From: Nocardiopsis_B mangrovi
GTDB lineage: Bacteria > Actinomycetota > Actinomycetes > Streptosporangiales > Streptosporangiaceae
Assembly: GCF_042653925.1 (NCBI RefSeq)
Contig: NZ_JBHSFQ010000021.1
Coordinates: 49,433 to 113,432 of the forward strand
Direction: 5' to 3'
Length of the DNA: 64,000 nucleotides
Shown here: one piece after another, positions 8,601-17,967 of the stretch
How the letters are laid out: every line of letters starts with the position of its first letter
Position numbering within the stretch: position 1 is the first letter of the stretch
Position numbers and translations under genes: made by a program
Notes under the pieces: generated by a model
Databases searched by the model: none
Told to the model about the DNA's origin: nothing
What the model saw: only the letters and a program-made list of their open reading frames with translations

Positions 8601-11600
8601 TCACAGGTCGTGGCGGGCCGCGGCCGGGGTCGCCCCGGGGGCGCAGGCGGGTGCGGGGAAGAAGCCGGTCCGGGTGAGGTGGCCGACGTAGCGGGCCAGC
8701 AGGCCGGCGTCGACGGCCGGCGCGGCGATCCCGCTGCCGGTCAGGCCCGCGTCGGCGTTGCGCCGGTCGAAGCGCAGCCCGCCGAACGCGAAGACCGTGG
8801 GCAGCACGTCGCTGAGGAGCGCGGCCGCCTCCAGGCCGGTGCCCGGGGCGTGGTCGCCGGCCCGCTGTGCGAGCAGCTCCCGCCACCCGGAGTCGGGGAG
8901 CGCGCGGAGTTCGTGGCCGCCGGCGCGGAGCGCGTCGATGAGCACGCGGAACGGGACCGGGTCGGGGCACGTCAGGTGGTGGGTCCGGCCCAGGGCCCCG
9001 GGATGCCGGGAGATCCGCACGACCATGCGCGCCACGTGGTCGACGGGAACGAGGTCGACCACGGCGCCGTCTCGGGTGGCGCTCTCCGGGACGGCGCCCA
9101 GCATGACCATGGCGCGGACGAGGTGCCACAGGGTGTCGTCGGTGCCGCCGATGCCGGTCAGCGAATGCCCGCTGATCCGCCCGGGCCGGTGGACGGTGAC
9201 GGGCAGGCCGTGCGCGGCCGCCGCGCCGAGCAGTTCCTCCGCCACCCACTTGCCGGCGACGTAGCCGCTGGGCAGGACCGCGGTGGCGGGCGGGCGGCGG
9301 TCCTCGGTGAGGACGGCGGGGTTGTCGTTGCGGGACACGGCCACCGCCGCGGTCGACACGAAGTGGACCGGGACCGCCCGTCCGCGGGCGGCGAGCCGGA
9401 TGACCTCGCGGGTGCCGTGGACGTTGTGGGACCGCAGCCGCGCGTAGGGCTCGACCGCGCTGACGCGCGCCCCGTTGTGGTAGATGACGTCGATCCGTCC
9501 GGCGAGTTCGCTGAAGCGCTCCTCGGTGAGGCCGAGCAGCGGCCGGGCGAGGTCGCCGGGGACCGCGGTGATCCGGGCGCCGTCCGCCGGCCCGGGGCCG
9601 ACCCCGTGGCGGAGCATGTTGCGCCGGATGCGGTCGGCCCCGCCCGCCTCGTCGCCGGCGCGGACCAGGCAGTGCACGGTCGCGCGGGTGCGGTCGAGCA
9701 GTTCGCGCAGCAGGGCGGCGCCGAGGAAGCCGGTGGCCCCGGTGAGCAGGATGTGCTCGGGGTCGGCGCCGCGGTCCGGGTCGGCCGTCCCGGCGGCGGC
9801 GATGGCGATGCGCGGGTCCAGGACGGCGTCGGCGGCGAGGACGACCGCGGGATCGGGGTCGGTGCGGGTGGCGCCGGCCGCACCGCGCGGCCCGGCGGCG
9901 GCCGCCGCTTCACGGGCGATCGCGGCCACGGTCTGGAGTTCGAAGAGCCGGCGCACCGTCAGGTCGGCGCCGGTGCGGTCGCGCACACCGCTGAGCAGCC
10001 GCGGCACCAGCAGCGAGTGCCCGCCGAGGTCGAAGAAGCCGTCGTCGGCGCCGACCTGGTCCCGGGACAGCCCGAGGACGTCGGCGAACAGGGCGCACAG
10101 GGTGTGTTCGAGGTCGGTGCGCGGGGGCCGCCCCGTGGTGGCCGGGCCGTAGCAGGGGGCGGGCAGGGCGGCCTTGTCGAGCTTGCCGCTGGGCAGGGTG
10201 GGCAGCGCCGGGAGGGGGACGACGGCGGCGGGGGTCAGGTAGCCGGGGAGGTGCGCGGCGGCGTGGCGGCGCAGCTCCGCGGGGTCGGCCGGGTCGGCGT
10301 CGGGGGCGGGGACGACGTAGGCGACGAGGCGCCGGTCGCCGGGGCGGTCCTCGCGGGCGACGACGGCGGCGCGGCCGACGGCCGGGTGGCGTTCGAGGAC
10401 GGCGGCGACCTCTCCTGGCTCGATCCGGAACCCGCGGATCTTGACCTGGTCGTCGGCGCGGCCCACGAACTCCAGGTGCCCGGACCTGGTCCACCGCGCG
10501 AGGTCGCCCGTCCGGTACATCCGGGTGCCGGGGCGGCCGAACGGGTCGGCCACGAACCGGGCGGCGGTGAGGCCGGGTCGGCCGAGGTAGCCGCGGGCCA
10601 GGCCGGGGCCGGCGACGTAGAGCTCGCCCGCGGCCCCGGGCGGCATCGGGGCGAGGCGGTCGTCGAGGACGTAGCAGCGCGCGTCGACGGTGGGCCGTCC
10701 GATGGGCGGCGGGCCGTCGCCCGACAGCGGGGCGCTCAGCGTGGCGCACACGGTGGTCTCGGTCGGGCCGTAGCCGTTGATGAGGCGGCGCCCGGGCGCC
10801 CACGCCGCGGCCAGGCGGCCGGGGAGCTCCTCGCCGGAGGAGATGATCGACGACACCCCCGGCAGGTCGGCGGGGTCCATGGCGGCCAGGACCGCCGGGG
10901 GAAGGGTGGCGTGGGTGACGCGCCGGCGGGCCGCGAGTCCGGCGAGTCCGTGGCCGGGGGCGATCTCGTCGGCGGCCGCGCTGACCAGGGTGGCGCCCGC
11001 GGCGAGGGCGCCCAGGATCTCCCACACCGCGCCGTCGAATCCGATCGGGGCGAATTGCAGGACGCGGCTGTCCGGCGTCACGCCGAAGCGCTCGCGGTTG
11101 GCCGCCGCCAGGCCGGGGAGGCCGGTGTGGGTGACGACCACGCCCTTGGGCCGTCCGGTGGACCCCGAGGTGAAGATGGTGTAGGCGGGGTGCGCCGGGT
11201 GCAGCGGGGTGGTCCGCTCGGCGTCGGCGACCGGGGTCGCCGGGAGCCCGGCGGCCTCGGCCTCGATGTCGTCGAGGGCGACCGCCGGCGCGTCCGCGGC
11301 GGGCAGGCCGGCCAGGGTCGCGTCGGTGCCGAGGATGAGAACGGGGCGGGTGTCGGCGAGCATCCCGCCCAGTCGCTCGCCGGGCTGGCCGGGGTCGAGC
11401 GGGAGGTAGCCGGCGCCGGATGCCAGGACCGCGAGCAGGGCGGCCACCTGGTCGGCGGAGCGCGGCAGGGCGATGGCGACGAAGCGCTCGGGGCCGGCTC
11501 CGCGGGCGATGAGCGCCCGGGCCAGCCGGTTGGCGCGCGCGCTCAGCTCGCCGTAGGTCCAGGTGGTGTCGGCGTGGGTGAGCGCGGGGGCGCCGGGCGT

Positions 11601-14600
11601 GCGGGCGGCCTGGCTGTCGAACAGGACGGGGTAGGGCACCCGGGGCAGGTCGCGCGCGGTGTCGTTCCAGGTCTCCAGGGTGCGGTGGCGTTCGTCGGGG
11701 TCGAGGACGCCGAGGTCCCCGATACGCCGGCCGGGGTCGGCGGCTGCGGAGTCGAGCAGCCGGATCAGCCGCCGCACGAGCGCGTCGATGGTGGCGCGGT
11801 CGAAGACGGCGGTGCCGAACTCGGCGATCCCCCCGAGGCCGAGCGGCGCGCCGTCGTCGTCGAGGTACTCCGTGAGGCTGAGCACCAGGTCGAACCGGCA
11901 GGTCCCGGTTCCCATGAGGTCGATCTCGGCGGTCATACCCGGCTGCGGTCGACCTACCGCGGGCGCGTTCTGGAGGGCCAGCATGACCTGGAACAGGGGG
12001 TGGTGGGCCAGGGACCGGGCGGGGCGGATCTCCTCGACGAGCCGTTCGAACGGCAGGTCCTGGTGGGCGTGTGCGGCGAGGGCGACCTCCCGGACCCGGT
12101 CCAGCAGGTCGCGGAACCGGGGGTCGCCGGAGGTGTCGGTGCGCAGGACGAGGGTGTTGACGAAGAAGCCGACGAGGTCGTCCAAGGCGTCGTCGGTGCG
12201 GCCGGCGATCGGGCTGCCGATCGGGATGTCGGTACCGGCGCCCAGCCGGGTCAGCAGGGCGGCGAAGCCGGCGTGCAGCACCATGAACAGGGTGGCGCCG
12301 TGGCTCTGGGCCAGGTCGGTGAGGGCGCGGTGCAGCGGGGCGGTGATCTCGAAGCGGACGCGGTCGCCGTGGTGCGCGGGGACCGGCGGGTGGGGCCGGT
12401 CGGTGGGCAGGGCGATGCGTTCGGGGAGCCCGTCCAGGGTGCGGCGCCAGTGGTCGAGCTGGCGGCCGGCCGGGCTCCCGGGGCCGTCGCCGAGCAGGTC
12501 GCGCTGCCAGAGCGTGTAGTCGGCGTACTGCACGGGCAGGGGCGGCCATTCCGGTGCGCCGCCGGCGGTGCGGGCGGCGTAGGCGGTGGCGAGGTCGCGT
12601 CCGAGCGGGGCCAGGGACCAGCCGTCGCAGGCGATGTGGTGCAGGACCAGGACCAGCACGTGGGCGTCCTCGGCCGTCCGGAACAGGGCCGCGCGGATCG
12701 GGGGTTCGGAGTCGATGGCGAAGGGGCGCCGGGCCGCCTGGTCGGCGAGTGCTTCCAGGTCGCCGGGGGTGGTCTCGGTGAAGGTGAACTCCGGGCGCGC
12801 CCCGTCGAGCACCACCTGGTGCGGGATGCCGCCGTCGTCGGCCATGACGGTGCGCAGGCTCTCGTGCCGGGCGGCGACGTCGGCCAGCGCCGCGCGCAGC
12901 GCGTCGCGGTCGAGCCGTCCGGAGAGCCGGACGCGCAGGGGGACGTTGTAGGTGGCCGTGGGCCCTTCCAGGCGGTACAGGAACCACAGGCGCGCCTGCG
13001 CGTGGGACAGCGGGAGCCGGTCCGGACGGGGCCGGGGGGCGAGCGCGCCCCGGGCGGCGGTGCCGCCGAGGCGGTGCACGAGGTCGGCGACGCGGGGCGC
13101 CTCGAAGACCGCGCGCACCGGCAGCTCGATGCCGAGCGCGGTGCGGATCCGGCTGGCGAGCCGGGTGGCCGACAGGGAGTGCCCGCCGAGGTCGAAGAAG
13201 TCGTCGTCGATGGTCACCGAGGGGGCGCCGAGGATCTCGGCGAAGAGCGCGCACAGGCGCTCCTCCATCGGGGTGCGGGGCGCGCGGCCGTCGGCGACGG
13301 CCCCGGAGCGGGGTGCGGGCAGGGCCGCGCGGTCGACCTTGCCGTTGCGGGTGAGGGGCAGCCGTTCCAGCGCCATGATGTGGCGGGGCACCATGTGGTC
13401 GGGCAGCCGCTCGGCCAGGTGGGTGCGGACCCGCGCGAGCAGGGCCCCGGCCTGGCGCGACAGGTGGGGGCTGTTGGTGTGGCGGGCGGGGTCGGTGCCG
13501 GCTCCGCCGGGCGGGCGGTACAGGCTCGCGGGCGGGGTGTCGGGGCCCTCCCGCGGGTCGAGGAAGTGCACGTCGAGGCTGCCGTCGGGGGTGCCGGCCC
13601 AGGTGGCGACGGTCCGGTGCCCGGTGCGGCGCGCGGCCTCGTACAGGTCCTCGGGGTCGGGGACGCCGGGTGCGGGCCGCTCCAGGGCGGTGCGGGCGAG
13701 GTCGGCGTCGCCCTCCTCGTGCAGCGCCCGCCAGGCCGCCGCCGCGGGGGCGACGCGGGCGTTGGGCACGCCGACCAGCCGGATGTGGGGGGCGGGGCGC
13801 TCGGCGAGCAGGTCGGCCAGGTGGCCGGGGCCGGTGACGTCGGCCCCCCACACGAGGTCGAGGGGGGCGGGTCCGGGCGGCCCCTGGGCGGCGGTGCGCA
13901 GCACGGCGTCGTAGCGGTACTGCGACATCTCGTTGTGGCGGCGCCCGCGTTTGACCCGCACGTCGGCGCCGGTCAGGCCGGGGACCACCGCGGCCAGGGC
14001 GGCGAAGTAGCAGGGGTCGACCATGAGCTCCTGCTCGGCCGCGATGTGCCGTTCGACGGCCGTGCGCAGCGCCGCCGCGCCGTCGACGGGGTCGGCGCGG
14101 CGCAGTGTGGTCTCGGTGTGGAAGAGGCGGGAGAGCCGCAGGTCGCGGACGTCGCCGACGAAGATCGCCCCGCCGGGGGCGAGCAGTCCGGCGGCGCGGC
14201 GCAGGACGTCGGTGAGGTAGCCCCCGTTGGGGAAGTACTGGACGACGGAGTTGACGACGATGGTGTCGAAGCGCCCGGCGGGCAGGCCGGCGGTGTCGTC
14301 GGCGGCGCCGACCCGCAGGTGGACGCGGCCGGCCAGGCCGGGGGTGCGGTCCACGTTGCGGCGCAGCGCGTCGATGGCGGGCGCCGAGAAGTCGGTGCCC
14401 CAGTACTCCTCGCAGTCGGGGGCGAGGCGGGCGAGCAGCAGGCCGGTGCCGACCCCGATCTCCAGCACCCGGCGGGGGCGGAGCTCGCGGATGCGGTCGA
14501 CGGTGGCGTCGCGCCATTCGTGCATGTGGTCGGCCGGGATGGGGCGGCCGTCGTAGCTGCTGTTCCAGCCGGTGAAGTCCGCCCCGAAGGGCGCGCGGGG

Positions 14601-17384
14601 GGCATCGGGGCCGGCGGCGGGGCCGTCGGGGGCGGGGCCGTACAGCCCGTCGTAGATCCGCTGCCATTCGGTGACCTGGTGGACGTGCGCGTCGCCGCCG
14701 TCGTGCTCCCCGGTGTCGGCGGCCACGATGTAGCCGACGAGCTGCCGGTCGCCCGGGCGGTCCTCGCGCACCGTGACCGCGGCGTGGGCGACCCCGGGGT
14801 GCTCGCGCAGCGCGGCCTCGACCTCGCCGGGCTCGATGCGGAAGCCGCGGATCTTCACCTGGTCGTCGACGCGCCCCAGGAACTCGGTCTCCCCGTCGGC
14901 CCCGCGGCGCACCACGTCGCCGGTGCGGTACATGCGGGTGCCCGGCGGCCCGAAGGGGTCGGCGACGAACCGCTCCGCTGTGAGGCCGGGTGCGCGCAGG
15001 TAGCCGCGGGCCAGTCCGCCGCCCGCCAGGTAGAGCTCGCCGGCGACGCCGTCGGGGACGGGGCACAGGTGGCGGTCGAGCACGTGGGCGCGGGTGTCGT
15101 CCATCGGCCGCCCGATGGGCACGGTGTCGCCGAGGCCGGGGCCGTGCACGGGGTGGGAGAGGGCGAAGGTGGTGGTCTCGGTGGGCCCGTAGACGTTCAC
15201 CACCCGCAGCCCGGGGCAGTGGTCGAGCACGCGCCGGCACGAGCGCGGTGCGACCCTGTCACCGCCGGTCCACACCTCGCGCATCCCGGCGAAGCAGTCG
15301 GGGAGCTCGTCGGCGATGACGTCGAACAGCGCGCTGGTGACGAACGCCGCGGTGGCCCCGCCTTCGGTGATGGTGCGCCGCAGCTCCGCGGGGCCGAGGT
15401 CGCCCGGCGGGGCGATGACCGCGGTCCCGCCGCCGAGCAGGGGGGTCCACAGCTCGTAGGTGGCTGCGTCGAAGGAGTGCGGCGAGTGCAGGAGCACGCG
15501 CCGGTGCCCGCCGCCGCGCCAGCGCCGGTCGGCGGCGAGGGCGGCCACGGCGCGGTGGGGGACCCCGATGCCCTTGGGGCGGCCGGTGGACCCGGAGGTG
15601 TACATGACGTAGGCGAGGTCGTCGGGGTCGACGTCGACGGGGGGCGCGCCGGGGTCGGCCTCGTGCCATGGCCCGTCGATGGCGAGCACGTCGCGGCCTT
15701 CGGCCGCGGGGTGCCGCGCGGCGGCGGCGTCGGTGACGACGGTGTGCGCGCCGGTCTCGGCCAGCACCAGCCGCAGCCGGGCGTCGGGCTGGCGCAGGTC
15801 GAGCGGGACATAGCAGGCGCCGGCCTTGAGCACGGCCAGGACGGCGGTGACCAGGTCGGTGGAGCGGGGCAGCGCGATGGCGACGGCGTCCCCCCGTCGG
15901 CAGCCGCGTTCGACGAGGCGGTGGGCGAGCTGGTTGGCCCGGGCGTTGAGCTCCGCGTAGGTCAGCCGCTCGTCGCCGCGCACGACGGCGGTGGCGTGCG
16001 GGGCCTCTTTGACCCGGCGCTGGAAGACGAGGTGCACGGCCGGCGCGGCGGGCGGCGGGGGGACGGGTCGCCTGCCGGACACCGCGGGGCGGCGTTCGGC
16101 CCAGGTGAGCGCGTCCGATTCGGCGACGCGGCGTCCGGGCTGGGTGACGATGCGGCGCAGCAGGGTGCGCAGGCGCCGGTGGTGCAGGGCCAGGGCGGCG
16201 GGGTCGTGGCGGTCGGGGTCGGCGAAGAGGGAGAGCCCGTCACCCACGACGGCCGCCAGCTCTCCGGCCGTCCCGGGGTTGAGGACGTGGACGGTGCCGT
16301 GGTTGCGGCCGAAGCGGACGTGGTGTTCGTCGGTGGCGAGGGTGATAAGGGGGTGCGGCAGGGGCCCGGAGCCGCTCCGCAGGAGGTCGGCGTCCAGGTC
16401 GGCTGCCCCATAGCGGCTGTGGCGGTCGGCCGCGGCGTACTCGGCGGCGGCGGCGCGCACGAGGTCGGCGAGCGGGGCACCGGGGTCGGGTTCGAAGGGC
16501 ACGTGCAGCAGGGCGGCGAGTGCAGCGGGGGTGCGGTGCGCCGGTGACCGGCCGTGTCCGGGGGCGACGACGCCGACCACGGCCGCGCCCTCGGCGCCGA
16601 GCCGCAGCGTGTAGAGGGCGGCGGCGGCCAGGACCGGGGCGGCCGGGGGGACGCCGAGGTCGGCTGCGGAGCGGCGCAGTGCGGTGCGCGTGCCGACCGG
16701 CAGCGTGCGGTGGTGGCGGATCAGCGCGCGTGCGGGCGGGCGGGGTGCGGCGGGGGCGGTCCGCCGGGGGTGGCGGGCCAGCCAGTGGTCGCGGTCGGCG
16801 GCGAACTCGGGGCCGCGCCTGATCTCCTCCTCGGCGCGCACGATCTCGCCGATGGGGGCGAAGCCGCTGGGTGGGACGGGGCGGCCGTCGTCCAGGGCGG
16901 TGTAGACCTCGGCGACGCGGGTGCGCAGGAGGGCGAGGCCGGGGAGGTCGAGCAGGAGCGGGTGGGCGTAGTGGGCCCACAGGTGGAGCCGGGGACCGAG
17001 GGTGATGAGCGCGTGGCGGTAGAGGCCGGCGCCGTCGGCGGGGGCGACGAGCCGTGCGGCCTCGTGTTCCAGCCATGCGGTGGCCGCTGCCCAAGGGCCG
17101 GGCTCGCCGCTGAGGTCGAGGTGGCGGGGCGCGGGGGCGGGCCCGGGGTCGAGGTGCCGGCGGACGGCGCCGTCGGTCACCGTGAAACGGAGGCGGAGGG
17201 CGTCGGTGTCGGCCGCCGCCCGCTGGAAGGCGTCGGCGAAGAGCGCGGGGTCGAGCCCCCCGGAAATGGCGATGTACTCGCTGACGGCCAAGGAGGGATG
17301 CCCTGTATCCGGCCGCTCCCCCGCCGCCAGGACGGATGCCTGATAGGGGGAGAGCGAAAACCGAGGGCTGCGCGGATCGAACAC
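8601..17384 (-). CDS. Dimodular NRPS: C*-A(N-MT)-T-C-A-T-R (indolactam-type)
   Basis: About 2927 residues. Approximate layout: degenerate condensation domain 1-430 (HHxxxDG reads HPLLLDL); A1 from 449 with SGSTGRPKG near 595; N-methyltransferase inserted about 900-1260 (EWQRIYDGLY, VLEIGVGTG); A10 NGKVDR near 1341; T1 LGGHSL near 1403; C2 from 1455 with intact HHIACDG near 1582; A2 from 1916, NGYGPTE; T2 LGGHSL near 2456; terminal thioester reductase from 2540 (LLTGATGFLG, YVAGK). My reading of the pockets is D-A-Y-F-W-G-V-T-F-K for A1 (Val/Ile-like) and D-G-W-T-I-S-G-V-C-K for A2 (enlarged Phe-like pocket, plausible for Trp). There is no thioesterase, so the dipeptide should be released reductively as aldehyde or alcohol. 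GTG at 17384 begins the recognisable C-domain sequence, but no clear ribosome site is seen. The frame stays open to a GTG at 17567, so the start is uncertain. Confidence 0.93.
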   Translation of the reverse strand: MFDPRSPRFSLSPYQASVLAAGERPDTGHPSLAVSEYIAISGGLDPALFADAFQRAAADTDALRLRFTVTDGAVRRHLDPGPAPAPRHLDLSGEPGPWAAATAWLEHEAARLVAPADGAGLYRHALITLGPRLHLWAHYAHPLLLDLPGLALLRTRVAEVYTALDDGRPVPPSGFAPIGEIVRAEEEIRRGPEFAADRDHWLARHPRRTAPAAPRPPARALIRHHRTLPVGTRTALRRSAADLGVPPAAPVLAAAALYTLRLGAEGAAVVGVVAPGHGRSPAHRTPAALAALLHVPFEPDPGAPLADLVRAAAAEYAAADRHSRYGAADLDADLLRSGSGPLPHPLITLATDEHHVRFGRNHGTVHVLNPGTAGELAAVVGDGLSLFADPDRHDPAALALHHRRLRTLLRRIVTQPGRRVAESDALTWAERRPAVSGRRPVPPPPAAPAVHLVFQRRVKEAPHATAVVRGDERLTYAELNARANQLAHRLVERGCRRGDAVAIALPRSTDLVTAVLAVLKAGACYVPLDLRQPDARLRLVLAETGAHTVVTDAAAARHPAAEGRDVLAIDGPWHEADPGAPPVDVDPDDLAYVMYTSGSTGRPKGIGVPHRAVAALAADRRWRGGGHRRVLLHSPHSFDAATYELWTPLLGGGTAVIAPPGDLGPAELRRTITEGGATAAFVTSALFDVIADELPDCFAGMREVWTGGDRVAPRSCRRVLDHCPGLRVVNVYGPTETTTFALSHPVHGPGLGDTVPIGRPMDDTRAHVLDRHLCPVPDGVAGELYLAGGGLARGYLRAPGLTAERFVADPFGPPGTRMYRTGDVVRRGADGETEFLGRVDDQVKIRGFRIEPGEVEAALREHPGVAHAAVTVREDRPGDRQLVGYIVAADTGEHDGGDAHVHQVTEWQRIYDGLYGPAPDGPAAGPDAPRAPFGADFTGWNSSYDGRPIPADHMHEWRDATVDRIRELRPRRVLEIGVGTGLLLARLAPDCEEYWGTDFSAPAIDALRRNVDRTPGLAGRVHLRVGAADDTAGLPAGRFDTIVVNSVVQYFPNGGYLTDVLRRAAGLLAPGGAIFVGDVRDLRLSRLFHTETTLRRADPVDGAAALRTAVERHIAAEQELMVDPCYFAALAAVVPGLTGADVRVKRGRRHNEMSQYRYDAVLRTAAQGPPGPAPLDLVWGADVTGPGHLADLLAERPAPHIRLVGVPNARVAPAAAAWRALHEEGDADLARTALERPAPGVPDPEDLYEAARRTGHRTVATWAGTPDGSLDVHFLDPREGPDTPPASLYRPPGGAGTDPARHTNSPHLSRQAGALLARVRTHLAERLPDHMVPRHIMALERLPLTRNGKVDRAALPAPRSGAVADGRAPRTPMEERLCALFAEILGAPSVTIDDDFFDLGGHSLSATRLASRIRTALGIELPVRAVFEAPRVADLVHRLGGTAARGALAPRPRPDRLPLSHAQARLWFLYRLEGPTATYNVPLRVRLSGRLDRDALRAALADVAARHESLRTVMADDGGIPHQVVLDGARPEFTFTETTPGDLEALADQAARRPFAIDSEPPIRAALFRTAEDAHVLVLVLHHIACDGWSLAPLGRDLATAYAARTAGGAPEWPPLPVQYADYTLWQRDLLGDGPGSPAGRQLDHWRRTLDGLPERIALPTDRPHPPVPAHHGDRVRFEITAPLHRALTDLAQSHGATLFMVLHAGFAALLTRLGAGTDIPIGSPIAGRTDDALDDLVGFFVNTLVLRTDTSGDPRFRDLLDRVREVALAAHAHQDLPFERLVEEIRPARSLAHHPLFQVMLALQNAPAVGRPQPGMTAEIDLMGTGTCRFDLVLSLTEYLDDDGAPLGLGGIAEFGTAVFDRATIDALVRRLIRLLDSAAADPGRRIGDLGVLDPDERHRTLETWNDTARDLPRVPYPVLFDSQAARTPGAPALTHADTTWTYGELSARANRLARALIARGAGPERFVAIALPRSADQVAALLAVLASGAGYLPLDPGQPGERLGGMLADTRPVLILGTDATLAGLPAADAPAVALDDIEAEAAGLPATPVADAERTTPLHPAHPAYTIFTSGSTGRPKGVVVTHTGLPGLAAANRERFGVTPDSRVLQFAPIGFDGAVWEILGALAAGATLVSAAADEIAPGHGLAGLAARRRVTHATLPPAVLAAMDPADLPGVSSIISSGEELPGRLAAAWAPGRRLINGYGPTETTVCATLSAPLSGDGPPPIGRPTVDARCYVLDDRLAPMPPGAAGELYVAGPGLARGYLGRPGLTAARFVADPFGRPGTRMYRTGDLARWTRSGHLEFVGRADDQVKIRGFRIEPGEVAAVLERHPAVGRAAVVAREDRPGDRRLVAYVVPAPDADPADPAELRRHAAAHLPGYLTPAAVVPLPALPTLPSGKLDKAALPAPCYGPATTGRPPRTDLEHTLCALFADVLGLSRDQVGADDGFFDLGGHSLLVPRLLSGVRDRTGADLTVRRLFELQTVAAIAREAAAAAGPRGAAGATRTDPDPAVVLAADAVLDPRIAIAAAGTADPDRGADPEHILLTGATGFLGAALLRELLDRTRATVHCLVRAGDEAGGADRIRRNMLRHGVGPGPADGARITAVPGDLARPLLGLTEERFSELAGRIDVIYHNGARVSAVEPYARLRSHNVHGTREVIRLAARGRAVPVHFVSTAAVAVSRNDNPAVLTEDRRPPATAVLPSGYVAGKWVAEELLGAAAAHGLPVTVHRPGRISGHSLTGIGGTDDTLWHLVRAMVMLGAVPESATRDGAVVDLVPVDHVARMVVRISRHPGALGRTHHLTCPDPVPFRVLIDALRAGGHELRALPDSGWRELLAQRAGDHAPGTGLEAAALLSDVLPTVFAFGGLRFDRRNADAGLTGSGIAAPAVDAGLLARYVGHLTRTGFFPAPACAPGATPAAARHDL

Positions 17385-17967
17385 GTAACACCGATTCCCG
17401 TCACGGTGCCGCAATGTCGGCGACGCGGTTCCGGGAACGGGATCACCCGGTCGCCGGTCGGCACCAATCGCCGCATTGGAGGCCCTACATATAAAAGGAG
17501 ACAACAGCGCTCTATCTGCACCGGAAGCCTCGTACCCCTGGGGACTCCGGGGCAAACGGCGCGCCACGAGAGAACCATGAAATCACCAATGTTGAAAGTC
17601 GGCCAACTCCGGCGGAAGGGACGCCCCACCACGCGTTGGGTTCTTGTCCTTTGTTCATGTTCGGGCGGAATACGCACCACTGGACACCGTTTCGGGCGTC
17701 GATATATTTACTTCATCCACGCCCATGGCATCTGCGAAATTCATTCGCGAATGTCGTGAAATCTGAGGATGAATCGGAAGGAATCACCATCGGTGGATAC
17801 GCGCGGGAGTGGCGCACGTCACCTCACCCGGATAGGCCGGCCCGGCTCCGGTCGCGGACGCGGGCGCGCCCCAGCGGGCGGCGGCCGTACGGCGCGGCCG
17901 CCCCCGGCGAGCGCCGCCCCGGCCGCCGACGCGGTCACGCGGCCGGCGGCCGGGGCTCATGCGGAGG
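17385..17967. other. Low-GC intergenic region upstream of the NRPS operon
   Basis: About 580 bp between the NRPS start and the next minus-strand gene, less GC-rich than the surroundings (for example ATATAAAAGG near 17490 and GATATATTTA at 17701). It probably contains the promoter of the NRPS-P450-prenyltransferase operon, but no confident -35/-10 pair was found. CATTCGCGAATG, a perfect 12-bp palindrome, lies at 17742-17753. No gene is recognised. Confidence 0.5.
17742..17753. promoter_or_regulatory. 12-bp palindrome upstream of the NRPS operon
   Basis: CATTCGCGAATG is perfectly self-complementary and sits in an AT-richer stretch about 360 nt before the chosen NRPS start. It may be a regulator site; its distance makes this tentative. 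Confidence 0.3.

Noticed and set aside
9910..15240. Minus-strand open frame of about 1776 codons
   Set aside because: It lies in another frame of the NRPS gene, with Arg/Pro-rich translation and no motifs; the NRPS frame explains the sequence.
8610..16547. Plus-strand open frame of about 2645 codons
   Set aside because: It is antisense to the NRPS gene. Its translation is Gly/Val/Arg-rich without domains, an artefact of third-position GC.
17468..17510. AGGAG sequence on the plus strand near 17497 suggesting a plus-strand gene
   Set aside because: No start codon follows at a usable distance, and downstream plus-strand frames show no coding character.
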